Shown here piece by piece: positions 12,166 to 25,400 of a DNA stretch of 64,000 bases. Position 1 is the stretch's first letter, and each line of letters starts with the position of its first letter. The notes below the pieces were generated by a model that was given only the letters and a program-made list of their open reading frames with translations, had not been told where the DNA came from and ran no database searches. The DNA is taken from the NCBI GenBank assembly GCA_008360975.2, contig CM039184.1, forward strand, positions 55,518,797-55,582,796. The letters are read 5' to 3'. The position numbers and the translations under genes were made by a program. This DNA comes from Lichenostomus cassidix. Taxonomy: Eukaryota > Chordata > Aves > Passeriformes > Meliphagidae.

Positions 12166-15154
12166 TCATCATTCAGTGATGTTGCACGCTGAAATAAGAT
12201 TTCCATTAGCACAGACTACTTACTTTAATATCTTTGTTGTTGCATTGCCTATGTCAGAGTAAATTAAAAGGGAAGTTTCATGATGGAACAGAACAGTTTT
12301 GTTTGATAAGCACTCATTTGGGGAGAGATAAGAAATCATAACTGAAGGAAAGAATGAGATGCTAAAATCTAGGAGATAAACTGTAAATTTAAGTTTTGCC
12401 ATTGCATTGCTGTGTAAGCTTGGACTTATGCACATCCAGTCCAACTGACTTAGCAGAACTACTGAAGCAATGTGATTGTATACTGTGTGCAAGCTTTGTG
12501 CTTTTTGCCCTCTCAGGTAAAATGTATTTTGCAGAATAACAGTATTTTAAAAATGGAGGACCACAGGCTATAAGGAGTTTAAAATGTGTTTCTATTGTCA
12601 TCACTCACAGGCTGGACCCAGGAGATGACTGCAGACTCCTTTTTACCCTTTAGACTAGTTGTGACCAGTCAGCTCTGCTGATTTCAATTCAGCTACCAGG
12701 AAAATCTGAGTTCATAATTCTAAGCCAGTAAAGAATGGTTTGCAAGCAAGACAATTACTTTCAGTGACACCAGGTACTAAGAGGGTTTTATCTTAATGTA
12801 TATTCCTGTAATTGACCATTAGTTCCTTTCCCTGAAGCAAGAGCGTAATCCAACCACAGTCCATCCAGATCATCAGGCTTGGAACACTCATTTCATGGAC
12901 AGTGGTCCACTCTTCCAAGCCTGTTTCAGGGAGCCATGCAGGATTTCCTTTTCTTTGAAAATAGCCTGGTGGAGGCAGATTTCATACTCATTATATGAGC
13001 TACCCCTTCTTTAGACAAACTTGTCGTAAGTATCTGAATAGTGCAGAAATCCAAGGTCCTTATTACATTGTCTTTTTTTTAACCAAATCTCCCAGAGCAA
13101 AGAGAGAAATACGAATTTACAATCACTGGAACAAAAGTCTCTATAATTTGCAATAAGAAACCACTAATTAAAAGGGATCAAGAATTCATTCTTTTGATCT
13201 GCTTTACAGAAGTACTTCACACATGAATGTTTTAATTGTTGGAATCCTTCTGCTCAATTTTATTTTAGTAATAAAATATCAGTCTTTTTTCTTATCATTA
13301 TTTTTTTTTTCCTAACAGCATTTTCAATCAGTCAAATAGGTTTCTGTTCATACATTTTGTAATAGACTCAACACTGTAGTTTTTTTAATAGGCTCGTCAA
13401 TGTACTAGTAAGATTTTATCTACTTGAGGTAACAGCAAAAAAAGCAGGGAAGGCAGAACTAACATGGGTTTTAGTTGGGTAGTACTCATAACCTTTCTAA
13501 AATAATTTTAATGCTGTTATTCAAAGGACTAATCTCCTTTTGTTGTTTCTAGAGTCTCTAGTGTGTAAAATTTTTTCATCACAAACGCTGCAAGGCATCA
13601 GCTGCATCACCATAAAGTATAGTAATCAAATAGAACAATCTTCAAATAAAAACCTCTATGCTGAAATCATAAAATACGTGTTTAAAAATCCATTTTAAAT
13701 CTCTGAAAGAAATGTGGCAGCTAAATAAAAATACTGACCAAAGCTTAAAAACATTAAACACAGGCAGCTCCAGAAGAAAGGCATAATTTTTGAAATTTTA
13801 ACGTATTTAGTTTTGATACTCTGTTTTGAAAATCTTGGATATTTGTGGTTTTGTCCTATATATAGTTCCAAATTGACATTTATTCCTATGGTGACAGCTA
13901 TAAAGTAAGTAATTAAGAAAACATTGGTAGCACTGAATATGTTACCTTATATAATCTTTCTCCTTGACCTGTCACATTAACTTCTTCTGCAAAGCAACAT
14001 TATTAAAAAAAAACACAATTAAGGACCAAATGACCTAGGACCTAAAGCAGTGCAAGTGAAAAGACCAAAGAAATGTAAAACTTAGAAACAACCTTTCTAC
14101 ATTTTTTTCATGGCCAGGGTATTAGTGGCTGAACTTTCTAGCTAGCTCTTCATTTCTCTTCCATCATTCTGGACAAAAAATAAATTTCTTCCATGGACAC
14201 ACATTTGGACAGATTTGACTTGGGAAAGATGGTCTGAAAATACCTCTGCAGAGACAGTCACAGACAGTAAGGTCTGAACACAGCTCTCTCAGCCCAGAGG
14301 AAATTTGCAAAGGCAGATCACAGCGGGTGCAGCTCTGGTCATGTTACCAAGCCACCATTCCTAAAATTAAAAAGTGGGAATAGATAAGTAGGTGGAAAAG
14401 GTCCAGATGTGAAGCTATGATTCATTTAGTCAAACATTTTGCTTTAGTTTTGAATAAATCTCTGGTAGAGGGACTATGAGAACTTTCTATGTTGGGCAAT
14501 TGCTCTATGCAAAAAACCAGTTATGCTAACTCCTGCAATGTGAAACAAATTTATATCTGTTGAGAACCATGTCTTCTCCATATTTCCTTATTACTTAAAT
14601 GGTGCACTTTTCATATTGATAATTGCATCCTGAAGTCAGTTTTTCCTGAAACTTTAGCAAGTAAAATTTGGGTAAATATTAATTGAAAAGCACATTACAC
14701 AAATTAAGTACTTAACAGATTTCAGTGAGGTCCTGCTAGCCATTTGAAATATCTTTGTAAATAATTTCCACAAGCTGGTTACAAAAGTAAGTTCTTTGCA
14801 ATTTCAGAATTTATAACAGATTTTTAACTGCTATATAAGGAACAGAATTTTTAAAAAGGTACTTATTCTAATCTGCTGCCAATAACATAGTTATAGAATA
14901 TGTACAATCAGAATAACAGTAGAAAATAATGTTGTCGATGCCTAAAAATACAACTTACTATCACCAAACGCTGAGACATGGTGCAATGAAACACTATTAA
15001 CTGTTATACTGCAAATATAGGTTTATCATTAACTTTTTCTCTTTATCCATAAAATCCTATGGTTTTCTTCAACAGATACCGTGATTTTGTTTCTCTTTTT
15101 CTGATACAGGTTAAAATTGGAAATTTTCCCCAACTCTTCCTGCTCAAAACTTGC
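12166..15154. other. Unique AT-rich non-coding DNA
   Basis: No coding signal or recognisable element. A few segments (12830-12960 and 14220-14350) are less AT-rich but match nothing I know. Confidence 0.55.
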
Positions 15155-15229
15155 AAAAGGGAAGGGAAAGGGAAAGGGAAAGGGAAAGGGAAAGGGAAAG
15201 GGAAAGGGAAAGGGAAAGGGAAAGGGAAA
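15155..15229 (+). repeat. (GGGAAA)n microsatellite, 12 G3 runs
   Basis: Twelve GGG triplets occur between 15159 and 15226, almost all separated by AAA, giving an unbroken 75-nt purine strand. Any four consecutive G3 runs with 3-nt loops meet the usual sequence rule for an intramolecular G-quadruplex on the plus strand, and the polypurine/polypyrimidine duplex could also form a triplex. The long Pro-Phe repeat frames on the minus strand across this array are composition artefacts. Confidence 0.97.
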
Positions 15230-15304
15230 TAAACATGAGCAGCCACTAGGCTCTTTGGCAGGACACATATAATTTACAGTTATCACATTATTGATACCAT
15301 AACT

Positions 15305-15361
15305 GGTAAGTTAAAGTTATTAACCCTATATTTATTACGGTAAGGTAAAAGTTATTCCCTA
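15305..15361 (+). repeat. Imperfect direct repeat, 34-bp offset
   Basis: GGTAAGTTAAAGTTATT (15305-15321) followed by AACCCTA recurs as GGTAAGGTAAAAGTTATT (15339-15356) followed by CCCTA. The two differ by a substitution and small indels. It lies about 75 bp to the right of the GGGAAA array and looks like an old local duplication. Confidence 0.7.
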
Positions 15362-16369
15362 CAGAAGAAAAAATGCAGGCAGTTTTTATCAATTCAAAGT
15401 AACTCAGTGTTGTATTCTATAGTTATGAAAGACAGACTCAAGGACAAGGAGAGATTCTAAGGTGCATTTTTTTTTTGTTTTTGGGGTTTTCGTTTGTTTG
15501 TTTGTTTTTTAATTTCCAAGTGGACTTTATGGTTTTAGCATCAAGTATTTAATGTGACTTTGTCACTGTGAACCTGAATCTACCTAATTAGAAAACAACC
15601 ATGGGGTCTTCAAGACAATAAAAAAGAGAAAGGACACAGATAAAACAGAAGGGGGATATTCAGGTGAAGAAGACTATACAGCACTTTCTAGCATTTATTC
15701 TTTCAATAAAGAGCTGAAGAGAACAGAACTGCTGGAAAAGGTTGAATATCTTGAACACTTCAAATCCTCAGAAGATCTTCAAAATATTCTATAAGATTAT
15801 CAAAATCGTGTGTTCATTTCTTTCCACAATTGTGTCCCCAAGGAAGATGTATCTTAAACTGTATGACAGTGGTAAGAATTTAGATCATAAATCCTGAAAA
15901 TGCTGGGCTGTGTTACTTACCCTACTGCAAATTTTTTATTTCTTCATAGAAAGCTGATTTTCTCTAATACAATAGCCCACAGTCTCAACAGTGTATTTTC
16001 AGAAACTTATTATTCAATGTATATCTGTAAACTCTGTCTCAAATCTTCTGCCTCAAGAACTCTGAATCAAAACTCTGTTTTCACAAAAGTGATGGTGATG
16101 CATTAATTTTATTTTTATTATTTGTTTGTATAATTTAAGTTTTACTATGCAAAATGGTTTAAGTAAAACAGCCCAGTAGAGATACTATTCTCACTAATAA
16201 AGGGTTTTATGCAAAGATTGCTCCTGTCAATAGGTATACAAAAGATTAAACTGAGGTTAATGGCAGATACAGATCAGAACCTTATTAAATTATGGGTTTG
16301 GTTCCTATATTTTAGTATATACCTTAACATAAACACACTGAACTTCAGTTCCTGGGTGAGAGCCAACAT
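15362..16369. other. Unique non-coding DNA with T/G-rich run
   Basis: A T-rich stretch with a (GTTT)n core lies at about 15467-15510. The remainder shows no recognised gene or repeat until the LTR-like sequence starts near 16370. Confidence 0.55.
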
Positions 16370-17180
16370 TCAGCAATGGGCTGGCTTTAGGCTGCCAGAC
16401 ACCCATCTAGCTGCTCTCTCAGCCCCACTCCTCAAAAGGACAGGGGAAGAACACAAGATGGAAAAGCTCATGGAACAGGATAAAGAGCTCACTTGTCTAT
16501 TACAATCACAAGTGAAACAGACTAAAGCTGGCATAAAATATTTTAATTTATTGCTTGTTAAAATATATTTGGTTGCAGGAAAGAAAAAACCTAAAAGGTA
16601 TTTCACCCACCTATCCCTATACCAAGACTCCAATATGCACCTGATTCCACCTCCCCTCCTGCCCCAACCAGCACAAGGAAGATGGGAATAGGGGGCCATG
16701 ATTAACCTGTAATTTTTCATTTCTATTGTTCCTTCCTCCTCATTCTTTTTCCCTGGTTTAACATGGAGTACCTCCCATAGAACACAGTCTTTCGGGAATT
16801 ATTCTCCTGCTCTGGCAGAGGATCTTGGACTGCAGTGTGGATACCTGCTCCATCATAATCTTTCTGCAGGCTGCAGGAGAATCTCACATCCTCTTCTTCC
16901 TCTGACCTCACTGCCATGCAGAGTCTTGGCTTTTCTCAAACATGTTATCCCAGAGGCACCTCTGGGTTGGCTGATGACGTGAGATGTGCCCTGTGATGAG
17001 TCTGCTGTGGCTGGCTGGAGCCAGCTGGAGCCATCTGTGCCTCCACAGAGACCCCTGCAGCTCTCTGCTCTGGTTTCAACACCTGGACATGACCTACAGC
17101 CAACACAGCCCATGCCCCTCAAGCCAAGCATGGCCCCTTACCACTGCAATCACACAGCTTTGGACATTGGCCGTGTTGAA
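16370..17180 (-). mobile_element. Degraded solo LTR, same family as 31052-32069
   Basis: Read on the minus strand, this block follows the order of the LTR at 31052-32069. The complement of 16938-16959 matches 31212-31233 at about 18 of 22 positions (GCCTCTG-GATA-CAT-TTT). Nearer the LTR 3' end, the region around 16500-16560 matches the segment with AGTCTGTTT and the AATAAA polyadenylation signal (complement of 16540-16550). The 3' edge is near 16370-16380 (GGCTGGCTTTAGGCTGCCAG). The length is close to that of the better copy. Tandemly built G+C-rich middle sections are strongly diverged. A 160-codon plus-strand frame (16209-16691) crosses it and has no independent support. No internal retroviral region is seen. 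Confidence 0.72.
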
Positions 17181-17192
17181 GAAATGGACTCA

Positions 17193-17658
17193 AAGAATCA
17201 TAGAATAGTGTATGTTGGAAAAGGTTTGTAAGACTGAGTCCAACCATTAACCTAGTACTGCCAAATCCACCACTAAACCGCGTCCTTCTGTGCCACATCT
17301 ACATATTTTTATGTACCTCTAGGGATGGTGGTTCAATAATTTCCCTGAGCAGCCTGTTCCACTGCTTCACGACCCTTTTGGTGAAGAAATATTTTCTAAT
17401 ATCTAACCTAAACCTCTCCTGGAGCAACTTGAGGCCATTTCCTCTTGTCCTGTTACTCGCTACCTGGGAGAAAAGGCTGATCCACATCTGGCTACAACCT
17501 CCTTTCATGCAATTTTCAGGAGTCAAAAGGTTTCCTCCAAGCCTCCTTTACACCAGGCTAAACAACCCCAACTCCCTCAGCTGTTCCTTGTAAGGAAAAA
17601 GGCTCTGGAGCCTTGGCCAGCTTTATTGGCCTTTTCTGGACATGCTTCAGCACCTCAT
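17193..17658 (-). mobile_element. CR1 fragment with ORF2 C-terminal remnant
   Basis: The element ends at 17193 with the CR1 tail (AAGAATCATAGAAT on the plus strand). On the minus strand, 17526-17299 still reads through the end of ORF2, including RFRLDIRKYFFTKRVVKQWN and EPPSLEV, which belong to the conserved C-terminal region downstream of the reverse transcriptase domain. The catalytic part is absent through 5' truncation; CR1 similarity stops near 17658. This is the best preserved CR1 frame in the window, but it has no start, no catalytic core and an inactive context. Its 3' end lies within about 15 bp of the LTR at 16370-17180. The 5' junction is duplicated at 19436-19486. Confidence 0.93.
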
Positions 17659-17687
17659 AATAATAAGCATTATCTATCCAAGATGGA
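17637..17687 (+). repeat. Dispersed repeat copy 1, spanning the CR1 5' junction
   Basis: These 51 bases match 19436-19486 at 48 of 51 positions (three substitutions, no gap). The first about 22 bases are CR1 sequence (GGACATGCTTCAGCACCTCA); the rest, AAGCATTATCTATCCAAGAT and its flanks, is not CR1 as far as I can tell. The shared segment therefore crosses the truncation point of the element. Confidence 0.9.
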
Positions 17688-19435
17688 GCCAATTGCAAAG
17701 AAATGCTGAAGTTACTTTTCTCATCTCCCCTTTTTCTAATTTAACAAGGGCACAATCCACATCTGATTCACACAGCAAGAACAATGTCCAAATGCCTTAT
17801 TCCTCATCATAGCTGGCAAAGCATTTGGATGAGGAGCTGTGGTCAAGTTATACTTGAGATACATGTATTTTAATACAACACATTTTGAGGCTAAAACAAA
17901 ATACCTAATCAGCAAAACCATGATTTACTAGTCTCTCTTTTGAGATTTTTCTGAACTTTATGAGGTAATATTTTCCAAAGAAGCCAAAAGAGAAAAAAAA
18001 TCACTCAATTTAAGTAAAACAGAATGCAATTAGAGATGTAGCAAATGAAAAAGTACCTAAGCAGTAGGAACCATGATCTAATTAAGGTTTATAATTAAAA
18101 ATAAATTGAGATTGAAAAGGGAAAAATACATCAGTATGCTTAATGTCAGAAGGAAATAGTTGTCAGATTAGTTAATATATTCTCAGGGGTAAACAGGCTA
18201 CCAAGCAACAAAGATAGAGTAAGATATGGATGATGCAGATTAATTTTGTATTAAATGCAACCAAAGGCATAGAAGAGAGGAATACCCTGCAGCTGTATAA
18301 TCTCAAATATAGAAATTAATTAAAGACCATGGAAAATAATGAGGGGAAACAGGGAGTGAAAGAAAATAACTCAGAAACTAGCAGTGGAGGACAGAACCAG
18401 AAATTTCCATCTAACAACACAGGACGCAAGTGGGGAAATTTCAGTGATGGGATGCAGTGGAAAATGAAAAGCTTTCTAAAAGATCTCTGATGCACTCAGT
18501 GAGCAGCTTTCATGCTAAATTAAAACAATTGTCCCACTTTACTAGTTTTTTAACTAATGCTTAGATTCAGGGACTGCTAGTCTAGATTTTCACACCTACA
18601 ATTTAGCTTTAAGTTTTACATGCTCTAATCTCTGTTTAACTCTACCTTCAAATTTGAATTACACACCAATAAAAAATATTTAGAGGAAATATATGCCAGA
18701 AAAGGCCATTTATCCACATACTGTTGAGAACTTGGTTATGATTTTTTAAAAAAAATATTTTTCCTTGCTTCTTGGAATCAGTGTTCTCTTGCAATGCACA
18801 AATTTCACTGAAATGATCAGGAAACCAGGTAGACCATCTTGGCCAGGCTGATAATGCTGGCCAGCCTTGGTCTTTTGAGGCCCATGGGATCCCACTCTCT
18901 TATGCTGCACAGCAGAATCACATTTCTTGCACACCTAGCTGTGTTTATATTCATTATTTGTTTATCTAGTAGACAACAAAGACTGTGATCCATCTAGTAT
19001 ACTAAGACTTAGAAAAACTGTGGATATATATAAAAATTATGTTTTAAAGTTATTATAATGAAAGACAAATCTTATTCCTTCATGGAAACTGTCTCGGAAA
19101 AAACAGCAAAGATCTGTAAAGTCATAATGCAATGGGAAGAAAATGTGGCTAATACTAAATAAATGACTTGGTCCTAATGCGAATGTAGGTTTTCTCCAGA
19201 ACTGTCCTGCAAGACTGCAGATGAAACAATATTAAGTGGTCTGGCCCATTAAGTGTAATATCAAAAATGAAAAAATTGCGTGAATGCTTACAATTTTTAT
19301 GAGTTTAAGGGTGTTTAGACTCTTACTCACTTGAAAAATATGTGACCCAAAAAAATGGCATTTTTAACAGTTCTCCTCTTCAGCACTAAAAATACATTTT
19401 TCCTGGTAACTTATTCTGCACATATCATTCCAGAT
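17688..19435. other. Unique AT-rich non-coding DNA
   Basis: Lies between the two copies of the 51-bp repeat. No recognised gene or mobile element is present. A less AT-rich patch at 18820-18930 is unassigned. Confidence 0.55.
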
Positions 19436-19486
19436 TGGACATGCTGCAGCACCTCATAAGAATAAGCACTATCTATCCAAGATGGA
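19436..19486 (+). repeat. Dispersed repeat copy 2, orphan CR1 junction
   Basis: Copy of 17637-17687 with 48 of 51 positions identical. Here no CR1 sequence continues to the left: it stops after about 22 bases and is preceded by unrelated ATTCTGCACATATCATTCCA. This copy therefore looks like a displaced fragment of the CR1 junction, or both copies derive from one parental locus. Confidence 0.9.
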
Positions 19487-22400
19487 ACAAATAACTTGGA
19501 GCCTGTAGTTCCAGCATGTCTTGTTTCTAGAACAAAAGAATATAGATATATATGTGTTTTCTTAAAAGAGTTTACTGAAAATGAAATTTTTATATAGAAA
19601 ATGATGGTGTATCCAATAAGGAATCATGTAGAGATGCAGAGGATGACAAATGTAATGAAACTTGAGGAAATTAAAAAGCATTGGTTAAATATTTGCCAGG
19701 CACATTAATTAACCTGAAAATACAGTCCCTAAAATGTGCTCAATATAAGTGGTTTTAACTTAAGATCTAGTAATTTATATGACTCTACAATATATGTGTA
19801 AAATTATAAATACATATATAGAACAAATTGGTGTAATAACATAAATAGCTGGATATTGTTCTTTCATATTTAGGAACAGTTAACATTTGCAGTCAGATAT
19901 TCCTAACACCTTCAGCAATACTACTTAGCCAGAAGTGTTTTCTTCCCCTTGTATTTAGTACCTTTTTTCTTGAAGGAGTGTCTGCAAAGATCACAGTTTG
20001 CCATAAATCACCAGAGAAGGGATTCAGACCTTCAGACACTGGACAGGACTTGAAGCAAGACTAATGAGCACCTCCAGGAACCAAAAGAAAAAAATTCAAA
20101 CTAATTTAAATATATCTTAACCTGCTAGTAGTGCAAATTAGTTTGGGTCTTAATAAAAATAATAATAGCACCCTAATTATCACAATGTAATTCAAATTCT
20201 GCTTCAATTAAAACCAAGCACAGGTACTCTGTGGAACTGGTGGGTGAGATTTTCACTCTCCTTCATTCTCTTCCTTCTAACATACTTATTAAGTCTTTTA
20301 ATAATAGTAACCATGTTTAAAAGTTATCAGATAGTTGTAAATAACATGAGACCACTAGTAGTTATAAAGGATTCCATCCTAAGGCAATGGTATATGCATG
20401 ACGTGTCCATCTGTCATAGTGATTGATCAGGATGTCCTTGCCACTTAGAAAACCTATGGATCTTTCTGGGTAACTCTAAATTTAGCTAATACAGAAAGAC
20501 TTGCTCTTGCTCCAGTGTGTCCAGAGTGCTTACTGGGGCTGGGATACAAGAGGGCTGCAGCAGATTACAGGTACATCCTAGTCCAGTTCCTTCCTCTCTG
20601 ATGATGAAGTTTGGTCTGCATTCTTCATTAGGATGAAAAGTGTTTCATCGATTGATTAACCTTCCTGGGCTTTGTTCTCTCCTAATGAGAAACTAAGAGT
20701 GCAGGCAATTTTATTCAACATAAATATTCTTCAGATGTGCAGTGAAGGTAGAGTAAGAGAACACTCAGAATTAGTTTACTTAATCATTGGTTAATGGACA
20801 ATAATATTATAGCAAAAAGAGAATCAAAGAAGAAAAACAAACCACTAAGTAGACACTTACCCTGGAAAACAGCATCTATGCTGGTACAACACAAAATCCC
20901 AGGTTTTTTCACCTAAAACTGCCCTTTTTATTTTAAAAGGACTTACAGATACTGAGGATGAGAAAAAATTACACTGGTGACAAATGTTATCCTTTCATAC
21001 TGATATTTAAGTTATCATCCTGAATTATCCATTATACAGGACTAAACCTCTAGCTAATATAAACGGAGTAGAACTTCAGAAAGTTGAAACAAACTAAGCA
21101 ATAGTCAGAGTCATCTTCTCTGAGTAGTATTTGGAGGTTGTCCAAGAACCTGAGGCCATGCCTGGGACTTTCTCTTAAGAGTAGTGCTGCTGTCATTGTT
21201 TAACCTCTTATCTCTTGTGAGTCTTAAGGAAATCAACCTCAGTCTAACAGTTTTCCTTCAAGTGGTATTAATTGCAGGTTTAAGCCATGACTTGCAAGTT
21301 CTCCAGACAAACATCTTCATAATCACAGAATATACGGCCAGGCATGACCATGACAGTAATTCAATTTGACCATGTGCATAGCCCAGGCCATTACTTTCAC
21401 TTCATGAAGTCTCTGTTCAACTTAGAGCATATGTATTTAAAACATCTAAACTTGACTTGAAAATGCAAGGAAATGCAAGCATATATTTTAAAAATTACAT
21501 TTACTAAAATGTGAACCTTATCTCCAACTTGGGCTTTTTTATCTTCCAGTTTCTGTCTCCTGGTTCTCTTTATGTTTTTTCTCCATTAAAGACTCTCTAT
21601 GAACAAAAATTTTGTCCTCATGTACATGCTGTCAAGCATTCTTGTTTCACAGAGTGCTGTATCTTTGGTACCTATAAGGCAGAATTATCTTTTTCACTCA
21701 CAAGAGCCTGCTTATTCTTGCCTTTTTCCTTGCCAAAAGTTACCCGTTTTATCTAACGTGCATTTGACTTGAGATCAAAATTTTAAGGAAAGTTTAGGCT
21801 TCCCTGAAAAAGACTGTAAGAAAATTAATGATGTTTCACTTGTTAAAGGTCTGATTTCTTACTTCACACTGTAGGAGTTTGCTGGATTATGCTGCACCAG
21901 TAGATGAGGTAAGGGTCTGAGGAGATGAAAGGAGAGACTCCAAGACAGTAAGAGTATTAATTTGAACATATGATGTTATATGCAAATACCACCATGCTAA
22001 AAACATGACACTGGACAGTTTGGACTCTAGTATATCCTTGAAGCTTCATTCATTTATTGAAAAGGGGATTGTATCATCCAACTCTGGTTTTACAGGGTTG
22101 TAAAATTCAACTTTGTAATCAAGTAACTCATACCTTTCTGTGAAGAGTTAAACAGAAGTACCTGCCATTAGTGGCCGTTAATTAAACATAGAATATACAC
22201 TTTGAATAGTATATGTAATAACCACACTGTAAAGCCACAATGTGGGTTAAGAAAAATTTTTAATGTGCATGAAGTAAGCACTACTTAGCCTGTACAATGA
22301 GTCAGACAATTCTGATGGGGAAAAATAACAACCATCCAATTTAAATAGCAACATAACTTCGTAGATGGGAACTGAATCAAATTAGCCCAGACTATTCTTT

Positions 22401-25400
22401 ATATCAATATCTCCAAAATGGTTGATGCACTGGGTTTTATGAATTTCTAGGTTTTAACATTAGACATCTTTAGAGAAGAAAAATATTTTCTTTGAATATT
22501 TTCTGAAGTATTTCCAAATCTGTAACAGCCTTTTGAAGTCTGAACACCAGAACTAGATAAAACATTGGAGAAACATGGTCATAATAAATCCATGCTATTA
22601 TCATTTTATATATGAAAAACGAAAGGCAACTTTAATTTCTAAGCTCTGTGGATTGCATGAACACACATGTGCTCTGACATTATATGCACTTTAATTTGTT
22701 CTGTTTATATATCATCCTTAATGCAGGTCCAAGAAATGAAACAAGCACAGCATTAAATATATTGGCTGACTAAAGAGCTTAATTAAAAGGCTCTCTGAAA
22801 TAAGCCTTGTGTTTTTAATGCTTGGAATTGCTGTTTGGAATGCTGTAGACTGATTTTTCAAACCATGTCCAAGAAACATTGAAAAAAAATTAAGCATACA
22901 AGAGAGTTTTAGGCAATTTAAAAAAATATTATTTTGAGAGTAAACATTTCAAAAGGCAGAAAACAAAATAGAAGGTTGGTGAAATCTGGTGAGAGAAAGA
23001 ACCTTTGTTGGTGTAACAAAATGTCATCTGTTCCTGGTATCTCTAATGAGTCCTGAAATTCTGTTTTGCAAACAGACTTGTATAAATGATATCTTCCCTT
23101 TCTCTGCATTAGCTCACCAGAACATTTTTTTCTCATAAAACATGTTTGTTTCTCAAGTTTCTCTTTCTGTCTTCTTCAGTGATGACCTTAGAAAAAGGTG
23201 ATGGAGAGTGCCAACCTTTACAGTTTTTCGTTATAAACTTATTTTTTTCTCTGTTGTTTTTAAAATCAACACAAAATTCCAGCAATACATTATCATATAG
23301 GTTAGTTTCCATTATCAGTAAAACACCAATGACTGAATCATTGCCCTTTTCAGGTACTCCATCAAGAAAAAATATTTTAGTGGCTCTACATTCTAGTGCC
23401 TAATTTGTAAAGAAACCCTACAATATCAAGATTTGTTTCCTAGGTTTTCTAGGCCTCAGTCTAAAAGCTATTCAGGTCAACAGAATTCAAATGAACTTAA
23501 GATTCAGGCCCCAGTGAACAAAGAAAATATAAAATAAAATACAAGTGTTCATCTGTATTTGGCAATGCACCCAAGTATTGGAAAAAAAAAAAAAAACCAC
23601 TGCTAGCAAACAGTAAGCTTGTAGGTAATAACATATCGTTGAACTTCAACAAAGTTCTCTCATTTGAGCTTTTTCTGAAATAATAGTATTTTTTTTACCC
23701 ACTCCACTTACTGAGAAAATAAATTTGATTAAACACTATGCTAATTTACCCAAGTGACTTAAGTCTTTACTGCCAGAGGCAAATAAAAAAAAAAATACTG
23801 TCAAGAGTGTCATACAAGTAACTAGTCTGCACAAGATTTCAGACACCTCCAGACTGATTTCTCAGTATTTGAGAAAGCCTCCATGGTAGAAAAAATATTT
23901 AGGATATTTGACTAATTCTTCTATTGGGAACTACCTTTTTAACATCTCTATTCTGATATCTTCACCATATCTGAATATTTCCAGACTTCCCAGGATGTAA
24001 ATAAAATTAGAAGAAAGAGATGCAAAACCCCTTTATTCACTCACATTCATTTTCCTGCAGGATGTTTTTGACTGATATATATTGATGAGATTTAAGTTGT
24101 TCAAGAAATTGAGCTGATTGTCAGCCTAAATTTTTCCTTTGCATTGTGTATCACATCACTCTCTGTTGTGTCTCATTGGACTACCCTAAATAGTTCTTTT
24201 TCATCTCTTATTCTCATGCTCTCCAATATTCCTAAATGATTGTTGGAGTCCCTCTTAAATAATCTTAGCAAAAGTAAGAATGTGAAGTGTGTTCAGAATG
24301 TTGCCTCCTCCCATCACAGAAGCAGTGACTTAAATCATTAACAGCATGGCTAAGGCCATTTTTCTTTCCATGGATTTTAAATAGCTGTGTTATTTTAACC
24401 ACAGACTGAGCAACAAATCAACAGATTCTGAAGATCATATTTTCCTTCACTCTTTTGTCTTGGCAACCTTAATGGGGGTCTAATAGCAGCCTTTCAATAG
24501 CTTTGGGGAGTTTGAAAAGACCTAGCCAGAACCTTCACACTGGTGTCTGGCAGGAGCAGGATAAAAAGCTGAAACAAGAAGTTCTGGCTGGGTATCAGTG
24601 AAAGCATTTTCCCCATGAGGACAGTCCAGCAGGGAAGGAGGTTTCCCAGAGAGTTGGTGTCATCTTCATCCTTAGGAGTCCTCATGACCCAGACAGATAA
24701 AGCCCTGAGCAACCGTGCTGGATCTCATAATTGACCCTGCTTTGAGCTAGAGGTTGAACATAAGCAACCTTCTGACATTACGTCCAGTCACAGAATTATG
24801 ATATCATTCTACATGAAACAATGAGGGAGTAACCAAGTAGGGAAAAAAAGAAACAGAGGAAAGCAGAAAAATTAATCATTTGCTTAGTCAAAGTTTCTGG
24901 TGATACTGTTGTCTTTCTATCATATACATACAATTAAGAAGTAAAGACATGAAAATGACTTTTCAGTCGCTAAGGTAATGTTGTCTCATCATCACTGTAT
25001 AAAAGTTTCAAAACATATTTGGGTATTGGGGTAGAGTTTAGGCTTTTTTCTCATAATTAACAACCATGTAATATTTCTTCATAGCACTCTCTCAGCAGGT
25101 CGTTTGCTGAAAAAATAGAGATGCAGGTAACATGTACTTCTAGATGTCTCATTGGAGCACTCAACTCTCTTAGCCCCACTTATTGATAAAATTTGTTTGG
25201 AGAATTGCAGTGTTGAGCTATTTGGAACTCAATGTAAGTCATCATTATGCCGGAACTCTGTATTCTGAAATATGCCACATACATTCCTTGTTATGTGGTG
25301 TGCATTGTAATCCCGTCTGTCTCTGTGTTTGGTCAGCTATTTAAACAATACTAATCACTACAGGAATTCAAGGAACTATTTCTAGAAGTAATTGCTTTAT

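Noticed and set aside
11955..12212. Low-complexity frames on both strands
   Set aside because: They cross the A/C-only tract, where stop codons are depleted by composition.
15029..15286. Pro-Phe repeat protein on the minus strand
   Set aside because: It is the translation of the GGGAAA array complement; the repeat contains no stop codon in this frame, so the openness is compositional.
16209..16691. 160-codon plus-strand frame
   Set aside because: Its right half lies across a minus-strand LTR and its translation has no family resemblance; it is best explained as a chance frame.
21399..21410. Palindrome ACTTCATGAAGT
   Set aside because: Several 12-bp palindromes are expected by chance in a window of this size.
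23533..23596. AATAAA followed by an A15 run, possible retrocopy 3' end
   Set aside because: The signal is about 44 bp from the A run, farther than usual; no target-site duplication and no recognisable gene sequence upstream.
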